Shown here one piece after another: positions 1-12,021 of a DNA stretch of 64,000 nt; the stretch's first letter is position 1; the number at the start of each line of letters is the position of its first letter. The notes under the pieces are model-generated. The model searched no databases, was not told where the DNA came from, and saw only the letters and a list, made by a program, of their open reading frames with translations. Source of the DNA: Tyto alba (taxonomy: Eukaryota; Chordata; Aves; Strigiformes; Tytonidae); contig NW_024881322.1 of NCBI RefSeq assembly GCF_018691265.1, forward strand, positions 7,440,001 through 7,504,000. Direction: 5' to 3'. The position numbers and the translations under genes are program-made.

Positions 1-1239
1 TTTCAGCACAGGAATGACAGCTATGGATTTATGGCTAGGTTGCCAAGTCCAAGCAGACAGACACCTTACTCAGGTGCTTTTGTGGGGTTGAGAGACGTAG
101 AAGACATCTGCTGAAACAGCACGGTGTGGGAGGACGTGTTTAGTCAGAGCTTTGTGAAGCACATTCCTGAATGTTTAATAAATTCAAATTTGACTGCACA
201 ATTTATGGTCACTAAGCTGGATACAAGCATTCCTGCAGATAGACATGCACAAGAACTGAGGTTGAGCTGCATATGACTTCAGTGGAAATTGTGCCCAATG
301 TCTTGAGCACTTGGCCTGTTATTTATTTTTAGCACTTGAATTTTGCACTGTGGTCTCTCTCTGAACTTTACTGCTTTGATAGTAACCAGAGTGCTCCATG
401 TGAACAAAACAAGACAATAAAGTGACTACAGCTTTTAACTACCACTGTAGGGGAAGCTGCAAGACACAGCAAAAGGCACATGTGAGTTTATACCAAAGAA
501 CTTCATTAGCTGACTGGTTATTCAGAAACTATAGCAGCACGACCTAACAGCCCTGTCATCCAAAGATTCAGTAGCAGAGGCCTGGTTTGGGTATACAAAT
601 ATACTACAGCACTATAAAATCAAAATGGCACTTTTTAAATTACATTTCTGGGATATAATGCCTTTTCCTCCACTTCTAAATAAGCAGAGAGTGCCAAAAT
701 TCAATGACTGCAATTAGCCTCCCATATCAGTTTCATGGCTCTTCTGTTTATTGGTTCTTCTCAAGGAAATCCTGTTCAACAAGGGGCTCAACTCCGCCTT
801 GAAAACTTTACTAACTTCTACAGAAGGCACTAATATAGCCTGGATAACCAAGGACAGATAGGACACAACTGGAAGGCAACCAAAGAACACACAGAAAACA
901 GCTGTAAAGGACAGCTATTTGTATTAGGGAAGCACCAGCCACACCTTGATGTGCAAATACCAGCTCCCTCCTTCAGCTGCAAACTGTAACTCAACCTCCT
1001 TACCTATGATTAATGCATTCACACTTTTAAAAACTTGCAGCACTTTGAGTATGAAATGAATTTTCACAAAATTTACAACAATATCCATTAAATGCTTTGT
1101 GTTAAAGACTGGATCTCTATGATACTTAACTCTACTGCCAGTCCTCTGCTCAACATTCCTGTACAGTTAAAAATGTCTGCCCAGACTGTATCTGAAGATA
1201 TTAGCTTGTAACTAAGCCAAGCTGGTGATGATTTATATA
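1..1239. other. AT-rich non-coding DNA
   Basis: No reading frame of useful length and no recognisable repeat is visible in this stretch. The sequence is complex (not simple repeat) and AT-rich. It could be intronic or intergenic; nothing in it decides between the two. Confidence 0.7.
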
Positions 1240-1263
1240 AGTCTATATAAGATTATATAGACT
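1240..1263. repeat. Near-perfect 24-bp palindrome
   Basis: Two 11-base arms, AGTCTATATAA and its exact reverse complement TTATATAGACT, are separated by the 2-base spacer GA. The left arm overlaps a short direct repeat (TATATAAG, twice). The element could form a small hairpin or cruciform, or be a dimeric protein site. It also contains TATA-box-like words on both strands, but no transcript start can be shown here. Confidence 0.85.
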
Positions 1264-4200
1264 ACTGGCAGGGTCCACTAAACAGACTAGTCATTTCCAC
1301 AGCTGCCTGATAGTTTGTGCACCATGTACCAGTGGCAATGATGTCTCGGCAACACTGGATGATAATGTGCCATGGCCTGTGGTCAGAGCACCAGTGGCAA
1401 CCAGAGGTCACTCAGTCTCTTAAGGCTTATTAGCTCCACCTGCACCCAGTCTAAATTGGCTGCCTAAATTTTCTCTAGGAGCAACAGAGGGAGAACATGA
1501 CACTCCCGAGAGGCATTTCATCCCTTCTGACTTACTGTAGGACAGCTCTCTCCAGAGGCAGCTCACCTTACAGATCTGCACTAATTAGAGGGTTACTTAA
1601 GACAACTAAACTGAACGCCTTGGTTTTATCTAGCTCAAGTTAGACAAGGCGTGCTTGGGACTGCCACCAATGCAACAGGAACTTTCAGATAACTCGAAGC
1701 AGCTTTTGCCAGGTGTAACCTCCTTCACATTACTCTGCTTTGCTGCTGAATTCACTGTCTGAAGCAAACATTTCAGACCGCCAGAAATAACTGGTTATGC
1801 AGGAGAAATAAAGAAGATTTGCAACACATTGCATTAACTTGAGGGTTAGGAGAACCCTAAGGTGTTGCTCTGTTTGTGCTTAAAAACACATTACATCCCT
1901 TTCAAAAGTTGCCTAACCCCTAGACTAGCAAGACTGCTCTTCTGCTGGCTGTAACTTGCAGAGAGGCTATCATATGCTTACGCTGGAGCCACACCACCAT
2001 ACAAGAAGGCACCTGAGCTTTTACTGCTCCAGATCATTTTTTTTTTGCTTACAGATTTAAATTTCCTCTGCAGGGCAAAGTTAGGTATTTTTGGCAGATT
2101 TTACCTGTGTCTTTCTTGCAGTAATAGACAAAGATTTCTTTAAAATGTTCCCCAGTATGCTTTTTATCCTTGAATTGATGAAATAAACACTCCATCTTAA
2201 AGGACTTTGAATTCCTTGAGGTCAGAGGAACTGAACATTTATTCAGTGATAGTGTTACCATTGCCCCTGCAATTAGAAGTTGTCTTCAGTCTGTTAGATC
2301 ATCAGAACAATGATATGCTGCATAATTTCAGATAAAAGCCTGTGATGTGCTCTAATTTCTAGGAAATTAGTTATCTTTATTAGAAATATCTCCTTAGGTC
2401 ACTGTTCAAGACTTAAAGGATGGCTCGCATTGCCAAGACCAATGTGTGTATTTAAATCTGTCAGCAGATTTAGCATCCCTTCACCAAACAGTAATGCCTT
2501 GCTGCCTGACCCCTACCACACCAGTAAATCCCATGTGTCTCTCAGAGCTCATGTGTCACCTTGTGAAAGGTGGGAACAATCAGTAGCCACAAATATAGAC
2601 ACAAAGGCTTCAGCCACGTTCTAATATAGTTCTTATCACTCTCATGGGAGAGGAAGGTATAAAAAAAGGATCCTTTATGTGTCTTCAGACTCACCTAGAG
2701 AACTCAGTACATCATGTTCCCTAGGGTGTCCATCAAGAAAGACCTTCTCTGCCATCCCTGTGATGGGCTGCCCATGGACTCTGGAGTCAGTGGGAGCCAG
2801 CCCTTTGCATTTTGGGTGCACATGGAGAACCAAGTGAACATTATTACTTGGCAGTGATCAAAATTGACGCATGGTTTCTGAGAGTCACAGATAAACACTG
2901 AGTCCTAACAGTTAAAGTTGTCTTAGTCCCCCTTCATTCTGACCCTCACACCTGCTAAAATGCTCAGGAAAATAGGATCAAAGCTCATATAAACAATCTA
3001 TACCATGTCCAGGCACTCACCCTGTCCACACCAAACCACCCAGGCTCCCAAGGCTTTCAGAAATCCTCAGCCATCCCATCTCAGCCAGCATCTCCAAATG
3101 AAAGCTTTGCATACCAACCCGCTGCTAATAGATTCAGACTTCTGCCTGGCAAGCAGAGAAGCTGGCTTAAAACGTGCAGGTCAGCCAGTCAGTCAATAGC
3201 CATTTACACCAGAATGTTGCTAATTTGAACAGCACTGGACCACGCTGTCCAGGTGTCAGCTTGGAGGCTCCTACCTCCAGTGCCTGACCCGCGAGCAAGG
3301 GGCTCTCCCCTGCCTCCCCCAGGCACGGCGAGCTCTGATCCCACGGAGCTCAGCCCTCCAGCCCTGCCCACCTCCACCCCACCAGCAGTGCAGGGCAGTG
3401 CAGCATTAGTTTGGGTTTTTTTCTTTAATAACCTCCTTTATGCAAGCCACATCCCGATGTGGCCTCTGGAGCTGAATGGTGTGGGAGGGCAAACCACATC
3501 TCCTGTCAGCCCTGAAGAGCACTGGTGGGAAAGCCCATTGCATGGGGAAAGGGTTAAAGCACCCCATCAAAAAAGCCACAGCAGAGAGAGAGGCAGTAAG
3601 AAAGAGAGGAAAGAGTGAGGGAGAATAGGTTAAAATTGGTAGTGAATTACATTTGGAAGTTGCAATCCAGGTCCTCCTATTGTGCACATGTTCACATTTG
3701 TCCTTAAAACCTTTACTTATTATCTGCATGCACATAAAAAATGGCCAAGGCACAACAAGCCTTGCCAGAAAGTGGAGCTTTGGGCAGAGCAGAAGCATTG
3801 GGAAATTCAATCCAAATTTAATTGTTTCAAGTCCCACAAAGGGAGCATTTTTTTTTTTCAGTGTTGAAACATTCATTTTCAACTTAAGAAGTATTTCATT
3901 CCTTTCAACACTTCTTTCTGGGATGGCATTTTTCATTTTCAAAGCATCCCGAGTTACAAGAAAAAAGGTTAGGCACCCCAAAATAAATATTTTCCAAATA
4001 AAATGTTACAGGTCAACCTAAAATTTTTTTTCTGGTTTTCTACTTTCCCAGAGAGCCCAATAAAACCTTCAAGTTTTGATTCAAAACCCAAATTCTTCTA
4101 GTCCAGCCGATGCCCAGATAAACCCTTTAGTTTCCAAACTGTACTTGCACAGGATGTTTCCACCATCAGCTCTGTGTTTAGTGCTACCAGCTTTTAAGGA

Positions 4201-7099
4201 TTTATCACACGTAAGATGATTTTATCCTGGAAGAACACAAGAAACCCCATCAATTTTCTGACTGCCCAACATGTACCCCTCATACTGGCTGCGGAAGAGC
4301 AATGGGTCACAACTACTGTGGGAGATTGGAAAAGCTGAGAGGAGATTTCAGACAGGAGGCATGGCAAAGGAAATGACTGCTATTTTTTCAAGGAGTGAGG
4401 CAACAGTGTAAAGCTCAGTCAAGCTTAGCCCATGGCTCCTTTGTGTCACCAGAAGCAGTGGAGGGTCTACCAGAAGTCTGCTGGACCTTCTAATGGGGGC
4501 AAATGTGACTCTGCCAAGAGCACCTTCTCCATCCACACACCCCCATGCAACATGCATGCCAGACTTTTTTGACTCAGTGATGTATTATTTTTTTTTAACC
4601 TGCATTCTCAGATATCACATCCATGGGAGGGGAAGGGGGATATTAATTGCATTTCTTTAAAAAATTAGCAACTTAAGCTTATCTCTCTGCCTGCATATGG
4701 GGAGCCGTGTGTCCTGGATGAGTGAGCTGACGCAAGATGGTTTCTAGGCAACTTCTGCAAATCATGTTGGAACAGGAATATGAATTAAAATTAAAAACAA
4801 AACCCAAACAAATCAAACAAAACAAGTAGCAGCTACTCCACACAAAACCAGTTTTGACTGACTTATAAGGTTCATGAGAGATCTTTTGTGGGATTAATAT
4901 TGTCTTATTGTTAAGAAGAGAAAAACTGGCACCCCTGCACCAGCATCTATTGTGAGACATGTGATAAGCATGTTTATGCGGATAACACACAAAGCTTGTG
5001 TGTGATAAGAGGCCTGTCATGTCACGTCCGTGTGATGATATTACTTGATCGTTGAAATGCCACAACCCAAGTGTTCCAAGAACACCAGCATGAGTACATC
5101 TAGGGGCTGGAAAATTATGTCATTAACACCAGTTCTCTTCCCCAAAGAATTTTGCTTTGTATTTATCATTTTACCTCTTTCTTTAATGGATTGGTAAAGT
5201 TTAGGCAAAAGGCATTGCTCTTGGGTGCTGCCTTTATTTGTTTCTTTCCTATGTAGTACAGAAATGAAGAGGACATCTCATCTGCTTAGGTTATTCTGCA
5301 GTATCAGGAATCGATCACTGTACTTTTTTAGTCTCAGCCCAAGTTTCAGGACTAAGGTGAGATGATCCCATTCCCCTCAAAATGTATTCTTCCCACATCT
5401 TCCCCAATTTACTGAACTACAAAGATCTCAGACGGAACATAACCTCACTCATGTAAATCCAGAGTTGTGTCATTTTTCCAGTGTTAGAATAAAATTTAGT
5501 CCTCAGTTGCACAACTGAAAATTAATGATTTCATACCCTGCACTGTCAATTTTTTTTCTGAGACAGCATAACAAGGGGTATTGGATGAAGTGTTTACAGC
5601 CCTTCCTTAAGTCATGGAGGGCAAGGAATGCCTTCTAGGGATTTTAATTATCAGGATCCCATTCTGCCCCTGCATTCACCAGCATAAATGAAAAACAACT
5701 GCCAAAATCTGGACTTGACTGAGATTGGGGAATTTGCATTGTCAATAAAGTTGCTAGCAGGTGTTTTAAAAGCCAGAATCACCATCATTATTCCAAAGTG
5801 TGTGTTCAGGTTTCAAGAAGGGGGATACCAAAACCAAGTGAAGTGATTAATAAACAGGCCTTCAAAGCAGTTTAATTTACAAACCACCTTTTTTTTTTAT
5901 CCCTTAAAGGTTGTATGTCACCATTTGTCTGAGAGCAAGACACTCTTTCCCCCAAGAAAGTACGTTATAAGGAGTGATACTTAACAAATGTTATTGTTCA
6001 TATGAAGTCAGAGCAAATCGAGGTTATAGTTAGAAACCAAAATCTCTAAGCCTAACTCAAGCTTTTCTCCGAGCTCTAAAGAAATCACTGCAGAGCAAAA
6101 CTGCTGGGCTTTCTTCCAATGGTAAGTTATGTCTCGACCCAACATGGACTTTAGCAGCGGTGTGTTTTCTCTGCTCAAGAACCCAGAGCAACGTCTCAGA
6201 TACTTCAAATTGTTCCACGTATACCCAGCTCCCAATCCTTCACAGCTTCTGTGAGCAATTCTGGGCTGCTGATGGAAGCAGACCCACCTCTGGGCACCAG
6301 GTTGTGGTGGGTCAGCACCTCTGGTGGTGACACGCTCTGGCTCCACCATCTCCTGCTACCGGGAGGGCTAAGCCTCGCCGCCTTAGACATCCTGGGCAGC
6401 AGGACCCTGATGCTTGTTTCCATGACTGCTCCTGTCAGTGCTGGCTGGACTTTGTAAACCCAAATTTAATCACCCTAGTACTTCATTCCCATGCGTCTGG
6501 CCTCAGTTTCTGGAGTTAGCCAGTCCTTAGCACTGCTGGGTGACCATGCACAGACTTACTCCTTTCATGCCTCCCAGTTTTCTTTATGACTGCTTTCTTC
6601 AGAGTCCCTGTGACCCATTTGGACCTCTAAGACTTTGGTAGGCTCATCTCAGTCTGAGTGAAGCTGAGGCAGATACTGGCTGGCCTCCTTTTTCCTGTGG
6701 TCTTCCCACGTGTTCCCAAACTGACAGCTCTGCTCCCATCAGTAAATACTGTTGCCTGCTGCCATCATTGGAAATCTCACTGCCCAACTTGCCTGCAGAC
6801 AGAAAGGGGCCTATAGAATAAAATAAAGAGGGAAACTCCCTACTACTCCTCACTACCTTTTACCAACTCTCCACCATCCAGAAGATACGCCAAGGGCTAT
6901 TTTAAGGGAGGTCTTGGATTAGTCAGAGGCGTCACACCAGAACAAGGAAAGGCAATTTCTTCTCTCAGGGATTCAAGCTACTGCCTCAGGAAGACTGACA
7001 AACATCCCTCAGAAATCCAGGACAGGGAAAACACAAAAACTAGATGTTTCTTATTGTAGTTCTAACCCAGAATGTAGGATACCAACTGGGTTTGCAGTG
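1264..7099. other. Non-coding DNA without recognisable gene
   Basis: Several open frames occur but none behaves like an exon. The longest is a 191-codon antisense frame at 3,406-3,981, whose translation is rich in K, F and L and runs through a T-rich tract near 3,850. A short run of 10 T lies at 2,037-2,046. Around 5,455-5,690 are phrases (gtaaatccagagt, cattctgcccctgcattcacc) resembling a decayed interspersed repeat of sauropsid genomes, too degraded to delimit. A slightly more GC-rich patch at 6,240-6,450 shows no convincing splice sites. Confidence 0.6.
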
Positions 7100-7256
7100 C
7101 ATCATCATCATCATCATTATTAATATTATTAATTATTATTATCATCATCATCATTATTGTCATTATTATTGTTGCTGTTATTTATTTAGTTATTTATTTA
7201 TTATTATTGTTGTTGTTGTTGTTATTTTTACTGCTGCTGCTACTACTATTACTAAT
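7100..7256. repeat. Compound trinucleotide microsatellite
   Basis: The tract starts as (ATC)n, moves into (ATT)n, back to (ATC)n and (ATT)n, then into TTTA-type tetranucleotides. It ends as (GTT)n, (GCT)n and (ACT)n blocks. The blocks differ from each other by single-base changes of a three-base unit, as expected when one microsatellite mutates and re-expands. It is open in several frames, giving His-rich, Tyr-rich or Leu-rich translations that are not real proteins. Length polymorphism is likely. Confidence 0.95.
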
Positions 7257-10200
7257 GCAGAATGAGAATGCAGGTGGTACCAAACTTTGCTTACATATTG
7301 GAAAATCTAAGTGCTGTCCTGCATTACCTTTTTGGATTTTAGTGTTTTCCAAGGACACTAGCTTAGCCACAAGTGAAAATCTAGCAGCAGAGCTGATGGA
7401 GCTACAGTTGCTCTAGCCTGCACCCTTCTCTTTCCCCTCATGCACTGGTTGGTGCGGAACTGGAGCACTAGATCACCCAGCATGATCACCCAGTCACGAG
7501 GTTATCGAAGTCCCCTTTGCGCATCTCGGCCGCTCTCAGCCCTGCCAGCACAAGAGGAAATCTGGCATGAGGTAACATTGAAAGATGCTCTTTGGAAAGT
7601 TGAAGATTTGTGTTTTTCAAAATTAAACCTCAAACCATGGATGATTCAAATCTAAATCCTGTCATATCTGTACCCCAACAGTCTGCCAGGGAAAGAGGGC
7701 TCCATAAAGAGGTCTTCGTGTACCTCGCCTATGTAAGCAAATACATGGCTATAAATGAACAAGTGTCTTGGCAATGGATAAGTGTGTTTCAGAAATCTTT
7801 GGTGGTTTTAGGAATTTAAGAGACCTGTCACACATGAATAGCCTTTTCCATGCCATATAACCCAATGGCATGGTGGTGCCTCATGGGTCTCACCATTTCA
7901 AGAATTTCACAGAAGGTGGCTGAGGTTCACTTATTAGATTTATTGGCCACCCATAAAATTTTCAGTATTCTCTGTTATGATATAAGCAAGTACAATTCTT
8001 ATACTGCAGATTAGAAACTACCATGAATAATTTCTACCATTCCTTCATGCCATTTTCAAGAATACTAGCAATCCAATTTTAAATAATTTCTCTTCTGGAT
8101 CTTTGTGGTTCAACTCTTTTAGAGATCTGAGTACATTGCAAGATACAGGCACATCTGTTTTCTGAACCCAAACTTACAAGCAGTGACAGCTTGCTCTGTC
8201 TAATTGTGTGTGTGAGTTTGTGGACAGTAAAAATACAACTTTGTTATGCACACACACATACACACGGAATATTCTGTTGGTGGCTTAAGCTAAAGCCTTA
8301 AATCAAAACACCAGAGGTATCAGAATCACAATTCTGCAGGATCACCTCGCACAAGATTTCAGCATATTTTTACAATGTCCTGCCTTGCAGGTTGCTCTTG
8401 ATAGCATTTTTCTAAAGGGAAATTGTGAGTAAAGTACAGTAGGCAAGGGCTTGATTAGCTCCTGGAATCTGGTGCCAAATTTTCAGCAGAGTCTGAGTCA
8501 AAATAGCAGGAGAGGAAAGATGAAAATGATTTTTTGTCATGCTTGTTACTACAGCTTAGTGGTGGGACACTCAGGGCTGTGTCATAGCACAAGCCCTTCA
8601 GCACATGGTACAAGTTAAAGAGCACGGAGTGATGGGGGTAACCACCTGCAGAGCTATCTGATCATCAGAATAAATGCACAGCTGTGGTGTGAAGCACACT
8701 GCATAAGCCCACAGTGCTCACTGTACCCTGCCATATCCCAGCAAACAGCCAAGCTTGTCTCTGCATAAAACAGCTCAGTCCACATGTAATGCCTGCCACA
8801 ATTAACTTTTACATGTTAACCAGATTTTCTGTCATCAATCTACTTCATTTCAGCCCATTTCTCTGATTTGCATTGCTTATGTCTTAGAAAGCCACATAGT
8901 CCTCTTTTTGTTGTTGAGGAGAATGTAAGCAGCACATCTTGACCGCTTAGGGCATGCATTAGGCAAGGAGTCCCAGGGGGGATCACTGCTTTGCACCGCA
9001 GTCTCCACTGAGAGATAACATGAGCAGAAGTTCACGTGAAACATCATTGTATGATGGTTTGAGCAACTCAACCTCAAAAAGTCTGCAAAACACTCCCAAG
9101 TGAGTTACAGATGGGTGACCATACTGTTACTTCAGAGAGATTTTGAACTATTCATTGTCATTTTCTGAGGTACATCGGACTGCAAGACAAAAGTTCCTGT
9201 AACTGTGAATAGTGATTGATTAGATAGCTTTGTGACCAGTCATTTCAAGCCAACATGAGAATCCCAAACAGTTGTTAAGGCTGAAGGACAGGGGCAGCTA
9301 ACCAGCATAAAAACCTGTTGCTTTTAAAATGCTTCATTTCCAATATATGTGGATTTTTCTAGAGGAATTCCATTGAAATTCACTAAAATCCACTACTCCA
9401 GGTTTCCACCACTGGGATCAAAATCTGGTCTCCCTCAATAAGGAGGACCAATAAGGTGTCTATGATCCAGAAGTGTAAGGGGACTTAACGTTAATAATTC
9501 CTTATTAGCAGCATTTTGAAGCCTTCTAAAGACCTGAAAGAAAACCAGAGCTGCCTGGAGCTGCACAAGAAACCAAACTCATGGTCCCATCTTGTCTCAA
9601 AGTTTATTGCTTCTCCCTAGCGAAACATCCATGTTCTCACTTAGAGTAAAGACATCTGCAGGTAAATTGCTCTCTGCTCAGTCTAATGGGCCAATTTCTG
9701 TTTTCATTTATAAGGATATAAATCTTAGGCTCACTTTTCTGACAACACAGGGCATTTCAGTTTAAGAAATTTCACCCAACAACCTCAAAACCCTGAATGG
9801 ATTCCTCGCTTGGTTTTTTGGTTGGTTTGTTTTTGTTTGTTCTGGGGTTTTTTTTTGAGTCCTGCAGTTTATTCTTTGTATGAAAACTGTGTACCAAGAG
9901 GCACAGAAACCTTACTGCAGATGTCAGCAGCTTATCCACACAGACCTTTCCAGGAGACATTTCAAAATGGAGGGTGCAGCACACCAGCATCATCCATCTT
10001 CAGCGTGGCTCTGCCGTCGGCATTGCGCAGTCAGCTGAAGAGCAATAACGGGCCCAAAGTGTAATGGCTTGGTGCAGGGCAAGAAGGAGGAAGAAAAGTG
10101 AAGACTGGAAAACATTTATCATGCGGGCTTCTGTGTTTAGCATCTGCAAAAGACCACTGCTTTTCTAACAGCTGCTTCTTGCAAACGGCTCTTACTGCAA

Positions 10201-11995
10201 ACAAGGTACGAACTTTATTCTTAAAAAGCTTTTAATGAATTAGTTTCAGTAATACAGCAGACCACCTCAGGAAGGAAAAACATTTACTTCATTGTTTCTG
10301 TCCCCTGCTGCTGTCTCCTTGCTCTGGTGACAGACACTCTACCAGTGTGCAGGAGAAGCACCACCACCCTACGCTCAGCAGCACAAATGCTTCCTGAGAA
10401 ACACCATCACTGTTGTTTTCCCCTGCAGGAGGGCTGTACACATAGATATATGCAAGAAGAGAGGGTTTGAGTTCTACTGCTGATTCAGTAAGAAAAACGT
10501 AATGCAAAGAGACCAGAAATTAAGCAGATAGCTAGCAAGGGGGGTGCAGAAGCCATCTGTTGATACCTGTGCAAAGTCTTGCTGTTTACCCAGGAAGGAT
10601 GGCCACTGTTTGAAACTCCTGGGTTGGAAAGGGGTGGGTTTCCTTTCTGCATTTCTCTATCTGCTGACCTTGATGCTGGAGGGAGGGCAGAGTGATTAGT
10701 CACTTTTCCACACTGTGGTATTTGCCAAACAAGTAGGAAGTGAAAAGTATTTCTTAAAAAGGCACCTGGGGTGGGGTGTGAGGGGAAAGGAAGGTACATT
10801 AGCAGGGTGTTGCACCTGGTGGATCAATCAAAGCTAAATGCAAAGGCAGATGTTTAAAGACTAACATAATTTAAAAGATTAAGGCCTGAATTTTTAGCAT
10901 CTAACATAAGACACTTGCATAAAGACCCTCTATGAGCAATCTAGCAGTCTTCGTCATTGGAGAGGAAAGGGAGAGTTATCTCCTCTCTATCAACTGCCAA
11001 GGAAGCTCCCAGGAGTGCCCTTCTAACCGAGTACTCTCAGATGAATGCTTGAGGCTAGATGTTGGGAACAGAGGCCACAGTTAGAAACCTGGCTGTAGTA
11101 TTCAGAGTCGAGTTTAGACAAAACTCTATTATGGGCCTCACTGCTCCAGGGATGGTGCAGCAGGACTCCAGCTGCTGCACAGATTTGGATATCTCTCCTG
11201 CTTCCTGATGCTCTGCAATGTGGATGGTGGTTATTTGCAGAAGAAGGAGCCGCTCACCTGGAGGAATGGAAATAAAATAGTGTCAACCAGGAAATACTGA
11301 AGCAAACCCAGCCAGTACCAGACAGCAGTCAGCATTTGCTAGCCCTCCGATCATGTGGTGAGTCTCAGTCCAGCTGCCAGCGGACCAAGGTCTCCGTTGC
11401 AGAGACATTCACATTCAGTGATGCTGAAATGAGAGGGCCGTTCCTTGTTACAGTGCCTTTTTCATGGGATGCCTTTCAGCTCTATGGATCTGCCCATACA
11501 TGCTGTCGTGGAGGAGAAGACAGCGAGTTCATAAAGGCAGCCTGTGAACTGCAGAGACTGGTCCTGTTGACACCTGTTCTTCCAAACCCTCACTCCCACT
11601 GTGCTTTTTTCAAGTATATTTAAAATTCTCTTTCATGTAATTGGCGATTTCCCTTCCCTCCCTCCTACAGGTTAGGTTAAAAGGGGCAGGAGGTCCTTTT
11701 CCATATTGATTTGTTTCCCTGACCTTTCAGATACATGCAGAGAAGATCAGCAAAAAGGCACTGGAAAAGGAGCAGAACAAAAGCTCAGTGCTTGCTGTCA
11801 TTTAAAGAAGTAAGACAAACATGAGACTTAGCATTGAGTAGAAAATAAACTGTCTGCTGAGGAAAAGAAAGAAGTTGCCCATATGGAGAAGGGCCTGTGA
11901 GGAGTACCATTTTGCACTGCAACACCGACAGAGCAGTATATGAAAGTCAAGAGTGACCCTTTAGATAGCACTCATGATCTCATAGGTTTTTCTCT
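7257..11995. other. Non-coding DNA with minor simple repeats
   Basis: A short (CA)n tract lies at 8,249-8,265 and a G/T-rich tract at 9,811-9,856 (TTGG and TTTG units ending in poly T). Around 10,970-11,060 a phrase, gaggctagatgttgggaa, is reminiscent of CR1 3' regions but too short to call. The longest reading frames are 95-104 codons (10,485-10,799 minus; 11,336-11,623 plus) and lack flanking splice signals I would trust. No RNA gene was seen. Confidence 0.6.
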
Positions 11996-12000
11996 TTTTC

Positions 12001-12021
12001 TTTTTTTTTTTTTTTTTTTTT
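12001..12021. repeat. Poly(T) run, 21 bases
   Basis: An uninterrupted run of T follows the T/C-rich TTTTTCTCTTTTTC and is followed directly by AAAAAATG. It may be the tail of a decayed retroposon on the minus strand, but no element body could be recognised next to it. Length is likely to be unreliable in assemblies. Confidence 0.9.

Noticed and set aside
3406..3981. 191-codon minus-strand open frame
   Set aside because: AT-rich translation crossing a homopolymer tract (Lys run), no domain, no splice sites.
8249..8265. CA repeat as Z-DNA regulatory element
   Set aside because: Only about eight units with an interruption; too short to be notable.
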